A stretch of 64,000 nt of DNA from SLDF01 sp964537925 (lineage in GTDB: Bacteria; Bacteroidota; Bacteroidia; Chitinophagales; Saprospiraceae): assembly GCA_964537925.1 (NCBI GenBank), contig CAZICV010000001.1:310001-374000 (forward strand), written 5' to 3'. The position numbers and the translations under genes are program-made. Under the pieces are notes generated by a model. It made no database searches. It had not been told where the DNA came from and saw only the letters and a program-made list of their open reading frames with translations. This document shows, piece after piece, positions 41,831 to 49,714 of this stretch. Numbering within the stretch: position 1 is the first letter of the stretch; each line of letters begins with the position of its first letter.

Positions 41831-41890
41831 TTACTACTGGATTTACTATTTTGTACCGGGCCCTGATCTGGGCCGGTCGGTAACTATTGC

Positions 41891-41898
41891 TACTTTTG
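41891..41898 (+). promoter_or_regulatory. -7 element before the TauE/SafE gene
   Basis: TACTTTTG matches TAnnTTTG exactly and ends 21 nt before the ATG at 41920. It decides against the longer TTG-initiated frame, because that frame would begin upstream of the promoter. Confidence 0.55.
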
Positions 41899-41919
41899 CT
41901 CTCTAAATATGCCTCCGCT

Positions 41920-42720
41920 ATGGATGTTTCGGAGATTGCAGGATATGCTCTCTCGGTTTTGATTGGTGTCAGCCTGGGTATGATCGGAGGAGGAGGTTCG
42001 ATCCTCACGGTGCCTGTGCTGGTGTATTTCATGGGTGTCAACCCGGTACTTTCCACCGCATACTCGCTCTTTGTCGTGGGCGTCACCTCACTGGCCGGCG
42101 CCCTTCGTTATATCCGCAAGGATATGGTCAACTATCGGGCTGCCCTGGTGTTTTCCATACCATCGTTCATCGCTGTGTTCACCGCTAGGATGTGGATCGT
42201 ACCGGCTATTCCGTATTCCCTGTTTTATGTGGGCGCTACGGAAGTGACGCGTGACCTGGCAGTGATGCTTTTCTTTGCGTTGATCATGCTGGCCGCAGCG
42301 ATATCGATGATACGCAGCAGCCGCAATGCCGGCCCCGAGCAGGAAGCTGTCTCATTTGACTACCCGATGATCGCCGTAGAAGGGGCGATCGTAGGACTGG
42401 TAACAGGGCTGGTAGGTGCGGGCGGCGGATTCCTGATCATACCGGCGCTGGTCCTGCTGGCCAGGCTGCCCATGAAACAGGCTGTCGGGACCAGCCTGCT
42501 GATCATCGCGGCCAAGTCGCTGATCGGCTTCCTGGGAGATATCGGCAACCAACCGATAGACTGGAATTTCCTATCGGTCTTCACGGCACTGGCGACGACA
42601 GGAATCTTTATAGGCTCTTTTTTGTCTGATAAGGTAAACGGGCTTCAGTTGCGCAAGGGCTTCGGCTGGTTCGTACTGACTATGGCTATATATATTGTCT
42701 CAAGAGAATTGTGGTTTTAA
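41920..42720 (+). CDS. TauE/SafE-type sulfite/anion exporter
   Basis: 266 residues from ATG 41920 (MDVSEIAGYALSVLIGVSLGMIGGGGSIL). About eight membrane helices in two halves, each opening with the family's glycine-rich motif: GMIGGGGSILTVPVLVYFMG and GLVGAGGGFLIIPALVLLA. TauE/SafE proteins export sulfite or other organosulfur anions. It is followed 23 nt later by a persulfide dioxygenase-rhodanese gene, so its likely job is to remove the sulfite that this enzyme makes. Confidence 0.9.
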   Translation: MDVSEIAGYALSVLIGVSLGMIGGGGSILTVPVLVYFMGVNPVLSTAYSLFVVGVTSLAGALRYIRKDMVNYRAALVFSIPSFIAVFTARMWIVPAIPYSLFYVGATEVTRDLAVMLFFALIMLAAAISMIRSSRNAGPEQEAVSFDYPMIAVEGAIVGLVTGLVGAGGGFLIIPALVLLARLPMKQAVGTSLLIIAAKSLIGFLGDIGNQPIDWNFLSVFTALATTGIFIGSFLSDKVNGLQLRKGFGWFVLTMAIYIVSRELWF

Positions 42721-42743
42721 AACGATAAATCAAATGTGTGCTC

Positions 42744-44150
42744 ATGCGAATTGAACAGATCTATACCGGCTGCCTCGCGCAGGGAGCCTACTACATCGTC
42801 TCCAACGGAGAAGCTGCGATCATCGACCCGTTGAGGGAGATCACTCCCTACCTGCAGCGAGCCGAAAGAGACGGTGTACGAATACGGTATATCTTCGAGA
42901 CGCATTTTCATGCAGACTTTGTCTCCGGGCATGTGGACTTGGCCCGCGCCACCGGCGCACCCATCGTATACGGACCTGGAGCGAAGACAGCTTTTGACGC
43001 GCTTGTAGCGGAAGACGGCCAGGAGTTTGCACTGGGCAATGTACGTATCAAAGTCCTCCATACACCCGGCCACACTATGGAGTCCAGTTGCTACTTGCTG
43101 CTGGATGAAGAGGGTCAGCCGCATGCCGTATTTACAGGGGACACCTTGTTTATCGGTGACGTAGGCAGGCCGGACCTCGCACAGCGGGGTACTGGACTTA
43201 CCCAGGAAGAGCTGGCCGGGTACTTGTATGACTCCCTGCGCCGGCAACTGATGACACTACCTGATACCGTACTGGTATACCCGGCACATGGCGCCGGATC
43301 CGCCTGCGGCAAGAATATGAGCAAGGAAACTGTATCCACCATCGGTATACAGAAGCAACTCAACTATGCCTTGCGGGCAGATATGAACAAGGAAGAATTC
43401 GTCCGGGAAGTAACGGACGGTCTGCTGCCCCCTCCGGGTTATTTCCCGCAGAATGTACAGATGAACAAAGAAGGATACGAGAGCATCGACAAGGTCCTAA
43501 GCAGGGGTGTACGCCCGCTTGAGCCCAAGACTTTCGAGGCGCTGGCCAATGAGACCGGGGCACTGATACTGGATACGCGCAAGGCACAGGAGTTTGCACA
43601 GGCGTTCATCCCCAATTCGATCTTTGTGGGCCTGGACGGCGGTTTTGCTCCCTGGGTAGGCGCATTGATCCCCGACCTGCAACAGCCGATACTCCTCGTG
43701 ACGGATGCCGGCAGAGAGGAAGAGGCGGTGACGAGGCTGGCGCGTGTCGGCTATGACCACACGATCGGCTACCTCGAGGGCGGTATTCCTGCCTGGGCAG
43801 AAGCTGGCTTTGAGACGGATAGTATCAGATCAGTGAGCGCCGCCGAACTTGAAGCTGCTATGAAGGACGAACCGCTGATCATCGATGTGCGCCGACCCGG
43901 AGAGTTCCAGGCAGGTCATATCACGGGAGCGGTCAACCTGCCGCTGGACTTCATCAACGACCATTTGTCGGGATTTCCCCGGGACAGTACATTTTTCATC
44001 CATTGCGCAGGAGGCTATCGTTCTATGATCGCTGCATCCATACTCAAGGCCCGCGGCTGGTCGGATATGATCGATGTGGCCGGTGGCTATGGCGCCATAG
44101 CCAGGACCGGCATCTCCTGTACGGAATCCGCCTGCAGCGATGCCGGCTAA
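42744..44150 (+). CDS. Persulfide dioxygenase fused to two rhodanese domains (CstB/ETHE1-like)
   Basis: 468 residues from ATG 42744. The N-terminal metallo-beta-lactamase domain (about 1-240) has HFHADFVSGH (His54, His56, Asp58, His63), TPGHTMES and GDTLFIGDVGR, the iron site layout of ETHE1-type persulfide dioxygenases. Two rhodanese domains follow (about 255-360 and 365-465). The first has VTDAGREEE where the catalytic Cys loop should be, so it is inactive; the second has CAGGYRS with a catalytic Cys. The enzyme would oxidise persulfides to sulfite and shuttle sulfane sulfur. Middle gene of a sulfur module. Confidence 0.92.
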   Translation: MRIEQIYTGCLAQGAYYIVSNGEAAIIDPLREITPYLQRAERDGVRIRYIFETHFHADFVSGHVDLARATGAPIVYGPGAKTAFDALVAEDGQEFALGNVRIKVLHTPGHTMESSCYLLLDEEGQPHAVFTGDTLFIGDVGRPDLAQRGTGLTQEELAGYLYDSLRRQLMTLPDTVLVYPAHGAGSACGKNMSKETVSTIGIQKQLNYALRADMNKEEFVREVTDGLLPPPGYFPQNVQMNKEGYESIDKVLSRGVRPLEPKTFEALANETGALILDTRKAQEFAQAFIPNSIFVGLDGGFAPWVGALIPDLQQPILLVTDAGREEEAVTRLARVGYDHTIGYLEGGIPAWAEAGFETDSIRSVSAAELEAAMKDEPLIIDVRRPGEFQAGHITGAVNLPLDFINDHLSGFPRDSTFFIHCAGGYRSMIAASILKARGWSDMIDVAGGYGAIARTGISCTESACSDAG

Positions 44151-44165
44151 AAACAGCTCTATCCT

Positions 44166-44636
44166 ATGAAAATACTGTACTTCCACCTGCTATCCGTGAT
44201 AAGGCCGGGAGCTACCCTGCTCGGCGTGATCTGGCTGCTGGCTGCATGTGCGGCAGGCAACGACCGGCACAACCAGGTACCCCCCGAGCAGCCGGCAACC
44301 GGGGCACAGGATACGGTCGTAGAAATGGATGTACCGGCGTTTGAACGCGCACTCACTGAACATCCTGGTATATTGCTGGATGTCCGTACGCCGGCGGAAT
44401 ACGCTGCAGGTCATATCGCCGGAAGCAGGCTGATCGATTTCTTCAGCGATGGGTTCGAAGACTCGATACGGTCGCTTCCCCGCGACCAGCCGGTCTATGT
44501 ATACTGCGCGGTCGGCGGCAGGAGCGGTGAAGCCGCAGCCATGATGAAGGAATGGGGCTTCAGGGAAGTGTACAACCTGTCCGGGGGATTTACGGCGTGG
44601 AAAGCGCAGGATAAACCTGCCGTATCCGGAGACTGA
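44166..44636 (+). CDS. Rhodanese-domain lipoprotein
   Basis: 156 residues. N-terminal signal with lipobox IWLLAAC (Cys near 28), so anchored in the envelope. One rhodanese domain (about 50-150) with LLDVRTPAEYAAGHIAGSRLIDF and the active-site loop YCAVGGRSGEAA, Cys present. It moves sulfane sulfur in the periplasm and could feed or relieve the cytoplasmic dioxygenase. 15 nt after the CstB-like gene, third gene of the sulfur operon. Confidence 0.88.
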   Translation: MKILYFHLLSVIRPGATLLGVIWLLAACAAGNDRHNQVPPEQPATGAQDTVVEMDVPAFERALTEHPGILLDVRTPAEYAAGHIAGSRLIDFFSDGFEDSIRSLPRDQPVYVYCAVGGRSGEAAAMMKEWGFREVYNLSGGFTAWKAQDKPAVSGD

Positions 44637-44647
44637 GCGCCCCCTTA

Positions 44648-45373
44648 TTACCAGTTGCCTTTCAGGATCTGCTTTCGCATCGGCTCATCTAGCTTTTCTA
44701 TGGCATAGCGCAACATGGTACGCGGTATTCGCGGATAAAACTCCTCTATGAAGTTCAGCAGTACCTGTTCATCGCGTTTGCCAGCTTCCCGCAGCATCCA
44801 GCCGCAGGCTTTGTGGATCAGGTCATGCGGATGATCGAGCAGGAGTTCGCACAGCGCCAGCAGATCTTTGAAATCACTGCGACGGATGAACGCAAATGTA
44901 CTGATCACAGCTACCCGCTGGCTCCAGAGGTGTTCCTTTCCGGCCAGGGTATAGAGGATGCTGCGATCGGACTGTGCACATAGCCAGTCTCCGAGGATCT
45001 TTTCCGCGCTGAGATCTACCAGGTCCCAGTTATTGACCCTGTCCTCTTCTACCTTGGCCAGGTAGTAGTCCACGAGACCGGCCTGATCGACCGGGTTTTT
45101 GCTCTTCTCATACCGCATGACAAGGACCATCGCAGCCAGCAGGCGTTCTTCGTGCCACGGGCTCCGGAACAGGAGTTCTACTTCTTCCATCGTCAGTTGC
45201 TTCCAGTACTCTCGGGCGACCTGGCGCAGCGACGGTACGACGATACCCAGGAACTGGTCTCCTTCTCCGTATTCACCCGGCCCGCTCTTGAAGAACCGGG
45301 GGAAAAAAGCGGCTTTCTCGGGCTGCTGTTCGGTACTAAGGCGTTGCCTTACCTGTTCCAGTGTTTTTGTCAT
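44648..45373 (-). CDS. AlkD-type DNA alkylation repair protein
   Basis: 241 residues of HEAT-like helical repeats: FLGIVVPSLRQVAREYWKQLTMEEVELLFRSPWHEERLLAAMVLV, NNWDLVDLSAEKILGDWL, RVAVISTFAFIRRSDF, HKACGWMLREAGKRD. These are the hallmark segments of AlkD/AlkC-type glycosylases that remove alkylated purines. Cytoplasmic. Convergent with the rhodanese lipoprotein, 11 nt apart; no local damage-response partners are seen. Confidence 0.92.
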   Translation of the reverse strand: MTKTLEQVRQRLSTEQQPEKAAFFPRFFKSGPGEYGEGDQFLGIVVPSLRQVAREYWKQLTMEEVELLFRSPWHEERLLAAMVLVMRYEKSKNPVDQAGLVDYYLAKVEEDRVNNWDLVDLSAEKILGDWLCAQSDRSILYTLAGKEHLWSQRVAVISTFAFIRRSDFKDLLALCELLLDHPHDLIHKACGWMLREAGKRDEQVLLNFIEEFYPRIPRTMLRYAIEKLDEPMRKQILKGNW

Positions 45374-45520
45374 CGCCTGCTATTTTGATGATTGCGTTGC
45401 TGACGGTATGAAATTATTGAAATCTATGTACATTTGTCGTCCGCTGCGGTGCAGGCCGATCATCCGGCTGAAAGATAGCCGGATTTATGCTTTTCTGCAC
45501 TGTGGACAGTATGTTTTGCC

Positions 45521-45595
45521 GGGTGTTTAGCTCAGTTGGTTTAGAGCGCCGCCTTGACAGGGCGGAGGTCACTGGTTCGAATCCAGTAATACCCA
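45521..45595 (+). tRNA. tRNA-Val (GAC anticodon)
   Basis: 75 nt; acceptor GGGTGTT / AATACCC (one G-T pair), anticodon stem CCGCC/GGCGG with loop TTGACAG (anticodon GAC), T-arm ACTGG-TTCGAAT-CCAGT; discriminator A. A TACATTTG box at 45429-45436 could be part of its promoter. Confidence 0.97.
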
Positions 45596-45600
45596 CTGTT

Positions 45601-45640
45601 GAGTGTGAGAGTGGGTTTGAGTGTGAGTGTGAGTGTGAGG
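45601..45640 (+). repeat. Left GTGTGA-rich repeat of the tRNA-Val/tRNA-Pro interval
   Basis: Imperfect hexamer repeat of the GTGTGA type beginning 5 nt after tRNA-Val. Its first 13 bases GAGTGTGAGAGTG (45601-45613) are the exact reverse complement of CACTCTCACACTC at 46175-46187, just before tRNA-Pro. Confidence 0.85.
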
Positions 45641-45744
45641 AAAGAGATGGAGCGGAGGGAGAAGTAACTAGAGAGGGAGAGAAGAGGGCGCGTAAGAGTT
45701 TTATTTCCGGGTATCCGGGCTGAGACAATTAAATCAGATAGAGC

Positions 45745-46134
45745 GTGTTTGATTTCGAACGCCTGGATGTCTACCAAAAGATCAGGAGGCTCAACAAAGA
45801 GCTGATGCCCCGGATCGCTGCCTGGAAAGTTGCTGACCCTGTATTGGGAGATCAGATGCAGCGGGCCGCTATGAGCATTGCACTCAATCTGGCCGAAGGC
45901 GCCGGAAGATATACCAATGCCGACAAAAAACGCTTCTACACAATGGCACGTAGCTCCGTGTTTGAAGCAGTAGCACTGCTACACCTCCTGAAAGATACCG
46001 ACCGGATCACATCAGGTGAGTATACGCAGTACTACGAACAGTATGAAGAGATCTCCAAGATGCTCCTCGGCGTATTGCGCAATGTCCCCGCCAATGACCG
46101 GCTCACTTTGCGTAAAGAAGCGGAAGAACTCTGA
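45745..46134 (+). CDS. Four-helix-bundle protein (S23 / 23S intervening-sequence type)
   Basis: 129 residues from a GTG start. FERLDVYQKIRRLNKELMPRI, QMQRAAMSIALNLAEGAGRYTNADKKRFYTMARSSVFEAVALLHLL and YEEISKMLLGVLRNV are the standard landmarks of the four-helix-bundle family first seen in 23S rRNA intervening sequences (TIGR02436). The family is common in Bacteroidota and is suspected to be carried by, or to stabilise, small inserted elements. Here it is the only gene between two tRNAs and is bracketed by inverted GTGTGA-rich repeats. No known enzymatic activity. Confidence 0.88.
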   Translation: MFDFERLDVYQKIRRLNKELMPRIAAWKVADPVLGDQMQRAAMSIALNLAEGAGRYTNADKKRFYTMARSSVFEAVALLHLLKDTDRITSGEYTQYYEQYEEISKMLLGVLRNVPANDRLTLRKEAEEL

Positions 46135-46150
46135 GTATATTCGTCAGATC

Positions 46151-46188
46151 CTCGCTCACTCTCACACCCACACTCACTCTCACACTCG
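46151..46188 (-). repeat. Right GTGTGA-rich repeat (inverted relative to left)
   Basis: CTC/CAC-rich hexamer repeat, the inverted counterpart of 45601-45640, ending 3 nt before tRNA-Pro. Confidence 0.85.
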
Positions 46189-46191
46189 ACC

Positions 46192-46265
46192 CGGGATGTA
46201 GCGCAGCCTGGTAGCGCACTTGCATGGGGTGCAAGGGGCCGCTGGTTCGAATCCAGTCATCCCGA
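46192..46265 (+). tRNA. tRNA-Pro (GGG anticodon)
   Basis: 74 nt; acceptor CGGGATG / CATCCCG, anticodon stem CTTGC/GCAAG with loop ATGGGGT (anticodon GGG), T-arm GCTGG-TTCGAAT-CCAGT; discriminator A. The next bases are CCA, perhaps an encoded tail or chance. Confidence 0.97.
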
Positions 46266-46275
46266 CCAAACAGGT

Positions 46276-46305
46276 AAAGCCCTGGCATCAAGCCAGGGCT
46301 TTTTG
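46276..46305 (+). terminator. Terminator after tRNA-Pro
   Basis: AAAGCCCTGGC-atcaa-GCCAGGGCTTT hairpin with T-rich tail, directly after tRNA-Pro. Confidence 0.92.
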
Positions 46306-46754
46306 TTTTTAAGCAGGGCATATACCAGCGAAAAACAGGAGCGCAGATGCAAGCCGGGAACTGTCTGAGGTCTCTCCAGCGGCATATGACCCCTTTAGAT
46401 ACTTCATTGACCAGGATAGCCTGATTCGTTTTTATCGGTTGTTTTTCTTATCTTGAAAGAAGGGCGTATGTATGCAATCGTCATGAGCCGAACGGGCTCA
46501 TGACGGGAATCGGGACCTTTACTGACAGCTCTCTACCAATCGCACTCCGTTTGAGAAGATTCGGATGCCTGGTCGGTGCGTCGCCACGGACAATCTACCT
46601 ATTACGGAGTTCAACGCAATGCTGCAAGATGGACTTGGCGGGCTCCATGGCCGAACAGTTCCGGCGCTCTACCTAAAAAACGATTTTTTACAATCACGGG
46701 ATCGCCGGTCTGCAGACCTTTGTTGTATTGATCACTGATAAAACATCGTAAACC
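46306..46754. other. Intergenic stretch with an 11-bp hairpin
   Basis: No gene is seen in this 450-bp region. A strong stem-loop, CGTCATGAGCC / GGCTCATGACG around GAACG, lies at 46479-46505. It is not followed by a T run, so it is not a standard terminator. Confidence 0.55.
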
Positions 46755-47144
46755 ATGTTCACACTGGAACAGATCCATGCAGCACATAGCCAGGTAAGAT
46801 CGGGCGCTGACTTTCCACAGTACATCCGCGACATCAAAGCATTGGGTGTCCGTTATTACGAAACATTTGTTGCGGACGGACATACGCACTATTCATCCGA
46901 TGAAGGCCACAGCCTGAGCTCTCAGCCCCGCTACGGTACGTTGGAGATAGCGGATAATCCCACGCCCGTACAGTTCGAAGCTGCACTGAGAGCCCATCAA
47001 CAAGGTAAAACGGATTACTCAACCTTCTCTCATGAAGCTGCCAGGTCGGGCATCGAAAAATGGGTAGTATGTATGGATGCTATGACCTGTACCTACTACG
47101 ACAAAGCCGGCGGTGAAATACTGGCAGAGTCCATACCGCAGTGA
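46755..47144 (+). CDS. DUF1398 family protein (YbcV-like)
   Basis: 129 residues. FTLEQIHAAHSQVRSGADFPQYIRDIKALGVRYYETFVADGHTHY and TDYSTFSHEAARSGIEKWVVCMDAMTCTYYDKAGGEIL are the landmarks of DUF1398 (E. coli YbcV). Cytoplasmic alpha/beta protein of unknown function; the conserved Cys pair region VVCMDAMTCTYYD is typical. Downstream S41 peptidase frame begins within 4 nt in its longest version, but a separate promoter lies between. Confidence 0.88.
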   Translation: MFTLEQIHAAHSQVRSGADFPQYIRDIKALGVRYYETFVADGHTHYSSDEGHSLSSQPRYGTLEIADNPTPVQFEAALRAHQQGKTDYSTFSHEAARSGIEKWVVCMDAMTCTYYDKAGGEILAESIPQ

Positions 47145-47214
47145 AATACATCCGGCGCAATGTCCGGGCATCTGACTTCACAGTTTCTCCGATGCACCAG
47201 GTGAACGTTTCCAT

Positions 47215-47222
47215 TATTTTTG
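47215..47222 (+). promoter_or_regulatory. -7 element before the S41 peptidase gene
   Basis: TATTTTTG matches TAnnTTTG exactly, about 40 nt upstream of a TTG codon (47264) that would begin a clean lipoprotein signal MKIYWLYLVLLIAGCS. Confidence 0.4.
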
Positions 47223-47263
47223 CGCTACCCGAAGAAACCGTCCGCGACAAAATACCGCATCAC

Positions 47264-48229
47264 TTGAAGATATACTGGTTATACCTGGTCCTGTTGATTG
47301 CGGGGTGCTCCACACCCCCGAAAGGCCCGACCACAGATGAGGCTTCCGCTTACCTGGATGCTGCGATCACGCTGATGCAGGAGCGATCGGTCAGGCGGCA
47401 TGAAATAAATTGGGCCGGGTTCAGGCAGCAGGTCTATGGACGTGCCGCGGGCGCCCGAAAAGCCTCAGACACCTACCCGGCGATCCGGCTGGCAGTAGAA
47501 CTGCTCGGTGATCGGCACAGCTATTTCGCGGCCGAGGCCGACGACCGGGCCTCAGGCAGGGAGCTACCGCCGCCCGCACCGGTGCCGGAGAATATTCCTG
47601 CTGATATCGGGTATATCCGCCTGCCTTTCTGCATAGGTGACGAAACACAACAGCATACCTATATCGAAGACATACGGGCTAGGATCAACGAGCAGAACCA
47701 CCCAGGTATCAAAAGCTGGATCATCGATCTGCGGGGCAACTTCGGGGGCAATATGTGGCCTATGCTGGCAGCCATCGGGCCTATTCTCGGTGAGGGTATC
47801 GCCGGCTACTTCACCGACGCCGATGGCGGCCGTGCACTATGGCGCTATACAGAAGGCAAGTCTATACTCAACGATGAGATCCTGGCCGCTGCAGAGGATA
47901 CCCTTTTTACAGCCAGTTCTGCTCCTTGCGTAGCGGTGCTGACCGACCGGGCAACGGCCAGTTCGGGAGAAGCCATCGCCGTAGCCTTCAAAGGGCGCCA
48001 ATGTACGAGGTCGTTCGGAGAGGCTACCTACGGTGTATCCACGGGCTGCAAGTCCCATACCCTGTCCGACAGCGCACGGATCAATCTCGCCGAAAGCTAT
48101 TTTACGGACAGGGAGTTTACCCGATACGGCGGTCCCGTACTGCCGGATGAATCCTGCCTGGCCGAGGAAGCCGTCAGCAGGGCGATTGTATGGCTTTACA
48201 GCGTACAGTCGGTTCAAAGTCCCGATTAA
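47264..48229 (+). CDS. S41-family (tail-specific protease-like) lipoprotein
   Basis: 321 residues if translation starts at TTG 47264, which yields MKIYWLYLVLLIAGCS, a compact lipoprotein signal with lipobox LIAGC. The frame is open to 47141, and an ATG at 47192 is the conservative alternative. S41 features: DIGYIRLPFCIGDETQQHTY, WIIDLRGNFGGNMWPML and the nucleophile region VLTDRATASSGEAIAVAFKG. The catalytic Ser lies in SSGE; the usual Lys may be in STGCKS. An envelope protease or peptide-processing enzyme with unknown substrate. No PDZ domain is visible. Confidence 0.82.
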   Translation: MKIYWLYLVLLIAGCSTPPKGPTTDEASAYLDAAITLMQERSVRRHEINWAGFRQQVYGRAAGARKASDTYPAIRLAVELLGDRHSYFAAEADDRASGRELPPPAPVPENIPADIGYIRLPFCIGDETQQHTYIEDIRARINEQNHPGIKSWIIDLRGNFGGNMWPMLAAIGPILGEGIAGYFTDADGGRALWRYTEGKSILNDEILAAAEDTLFTASSAPCVAVLTDRATASSGEAIAVAFKGRQCTRSFGEATYGVSTGCKSHTLSDSARINLAESYFTDREFTRYGGPVLPDESCLAEEAVSRAIVWLYSVQSVQSPD

Positions 48230-48287
48230 CAGGTAACCGTTTCATCCAGTTTGCGTAATCAACCGGGATCGGATACCGGCATACCGC

Positions 48288-48899
48288 TTATTTCTTCGAT
48301 TTCCAGAACCTGCCCTTCCCCTCCGCGATCCAGCCGATCGCCTCGTCCATTCTTTTCTGCCGGGTAGCTTCGGTTTTGGCATCTGTGATCCACACGATGT
48401 ATTCCTTTCGGAAAGAGTTGGACCTGCTATCGAAGATGGCTTTGGCTTCCGGGTTGGCGGCCAGCCGCTCAAGCAGATAATCCGGAATGTCCGGCACTAT
48501 GGCCTTGCCAGTCGAAGCCGCAGGCAACTTGATTCCCTGCTCATTCAGTGCAATAGCTTCTTTCAGCAGTGCTATGAACTCTTCTTCCGGCGGCAGGTCT
48601 TCCTTACCGGTGATCTTGCCCATGAAACGCTGGATAGGCTTCAGCTCTTTGCTTTGCTTCAATCGCTCATCCGACATGAGAGGGGCTTTCAGGAAGGTGA
48701 ATGAGCAGTGCTTTGTGTAAGCGGTCATGACAAACATGAAATCTCCCTTGTAGTCAAAATGCGGGATGCTCCATTTGATGGCCTCGACCACATCGGGACA
48801 GTGTGCGTGTACCAGCGAGCGCCAGTATTCAAGGACCGGCCGGGCAAAGTCACCAGCCCCGGCTATATATTCGCTTACCTTGCTATCGTATGTCGCCAT
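48288..48899 (-). CDS. YdeI/OmpD-associated family protein with DUF1801 domain
   Basis: 203 residues from ATG 48899 (MATYDSKVSEYI). N-terminal DUF1801 (about 5-110: VLEYWRSLVHAHCPDVVEAIKWSIPHFDYKGDFMFVMTAYTKHCSF) and C-terminal bacteriocin-protection YdeI/OmpD-associated part (about 140-203: IPDYLLERLAANPEAKAIFDSRSNSFRKEYIVWITDAKTEATRQKRMDEAIGWIAEGKGRFWK). Cytoplasmic; function poorly known. Followed upstream by a 283-nt gap without features. Confidence 0.88.
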   Translation of the reverse strand: MATYDSKVSEYIAGAGDFARPVLEYWRSLVHAHCPDVVEAIKWSIPHFDYKGDFMFVMTAYTKHCSFTFLKAPLMSDERLKQSKELKPIQRFMGKITGKEDLPPEEEFIALLKEAIALNEQGIKLPAASTGKAIVPDIPDYLLERLAANPEAKAIFDSRSNSFRKEYIVWITDAKTEATRQKRMDEAIGWIAEGKGRFWKSKK

Positions 48900-49182
48900 G
48901 TCTGTTTTTATCAACTATTATAATACATATTTGAGGACGACGCAACAACATATGTACCCGCCAAAGCCCTGACCAACTGTCGGCTGACCTGGCTCTGGCT
49001 GATAGACTGGATGTACCGGGCCTACGTGATTAAGCCGTCCCCGATAGGGATACGCTATTCAACAGGTTTTCACACGGCTAAATAACGAAATACGTCTTGA
49101 TTTGAAACCAGAAAGTCCTCTATCTGCGATAGTACGAAAACACCCGACCATCGACGGCCTGCGCCGATCCAAAACCGCAGGC

Positions 49183-49617
49183 CTAATCCTGTACCGGTTC
49201 GATCCGGAAGCCTGCCCGCTGTACAGCGCCGATGACATCCTGGCTCGTAATACCGCCGGCACGTACGGAGAGCAACTTATCCCTGTCAGCGGTGTCTACT
49301 TCCCATTGATCAGTTCCCGCAACTTCGTCCAGGAAAGGTCTCACGGCAGCTACACAGCCGCCACAGTTGATATTGGTCCTGAACCGTAGGGTGTCCTTTG
49401 TATCTGTAGTAGCTTCACTTTCTTCGACGGTATAACCTGCCCGCTCGACGGCTTGCACGGCAGCCTGGTATTGAGCCTCGTTTTCCAGGGAAATAAGGAT
49501 TTCGCCCGGTACTGTACTGTCAATGGTCACACCTTCTACGCTCCCGAGCGCACCGCGCACACGCAACTGGCAGTGTTCGCTTTCCATATCCGGGATATGC
49601 ATTTTTATACTTTTCAT
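49183..49617 (-). CDS. Two-domain heavy-metal-associated (HMA) protein
   Basis: 144 residues with two ferredoxin-like HMA folds. The first (about 1-70) has MESEHC where MxCxxC is expected, so only one cysteine remains. The second (about 75-144) has NINCGGCVAAVRPFL with an intact CxxC. It would bind Cu(I) and deliver it to, or sequester it for, the copper ATPase encoded 97 nt upstream on the same strand. Cytoplasmic. The same S-E-H-C variant occurs in CopA's first domain. Confidence 0.88.
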   Translation of the reverse strand: MKSIKMHIPDMESEHCQLRVRGALGSVEGVTIDSTVPGEILISLENEAQYQAAVQAVERAGYTVEESEATTDTKDTLRFRTNINCGGCVAAVRPFLDEVAGTDQWEVDTADRDKLLSVRAGGITSQDVIGAVQRAGFRIEPVQD

Positions 49618-49714
49618 GATCGGATGGCTTTATAGATTGCTTTATACAAAGATGTAGGCAAATGCTGGTCCCAGCGTTGCACCATTTCCGGTTTGATTTG
49701 TAAGATTAAGGGAT

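Noticed and set aside
45601..46188. CRISPR-like array between the tRNAs
   Set aside because: The repeats are short hexamer tracts in inverted orientation with a gene between them, without regular spacers.
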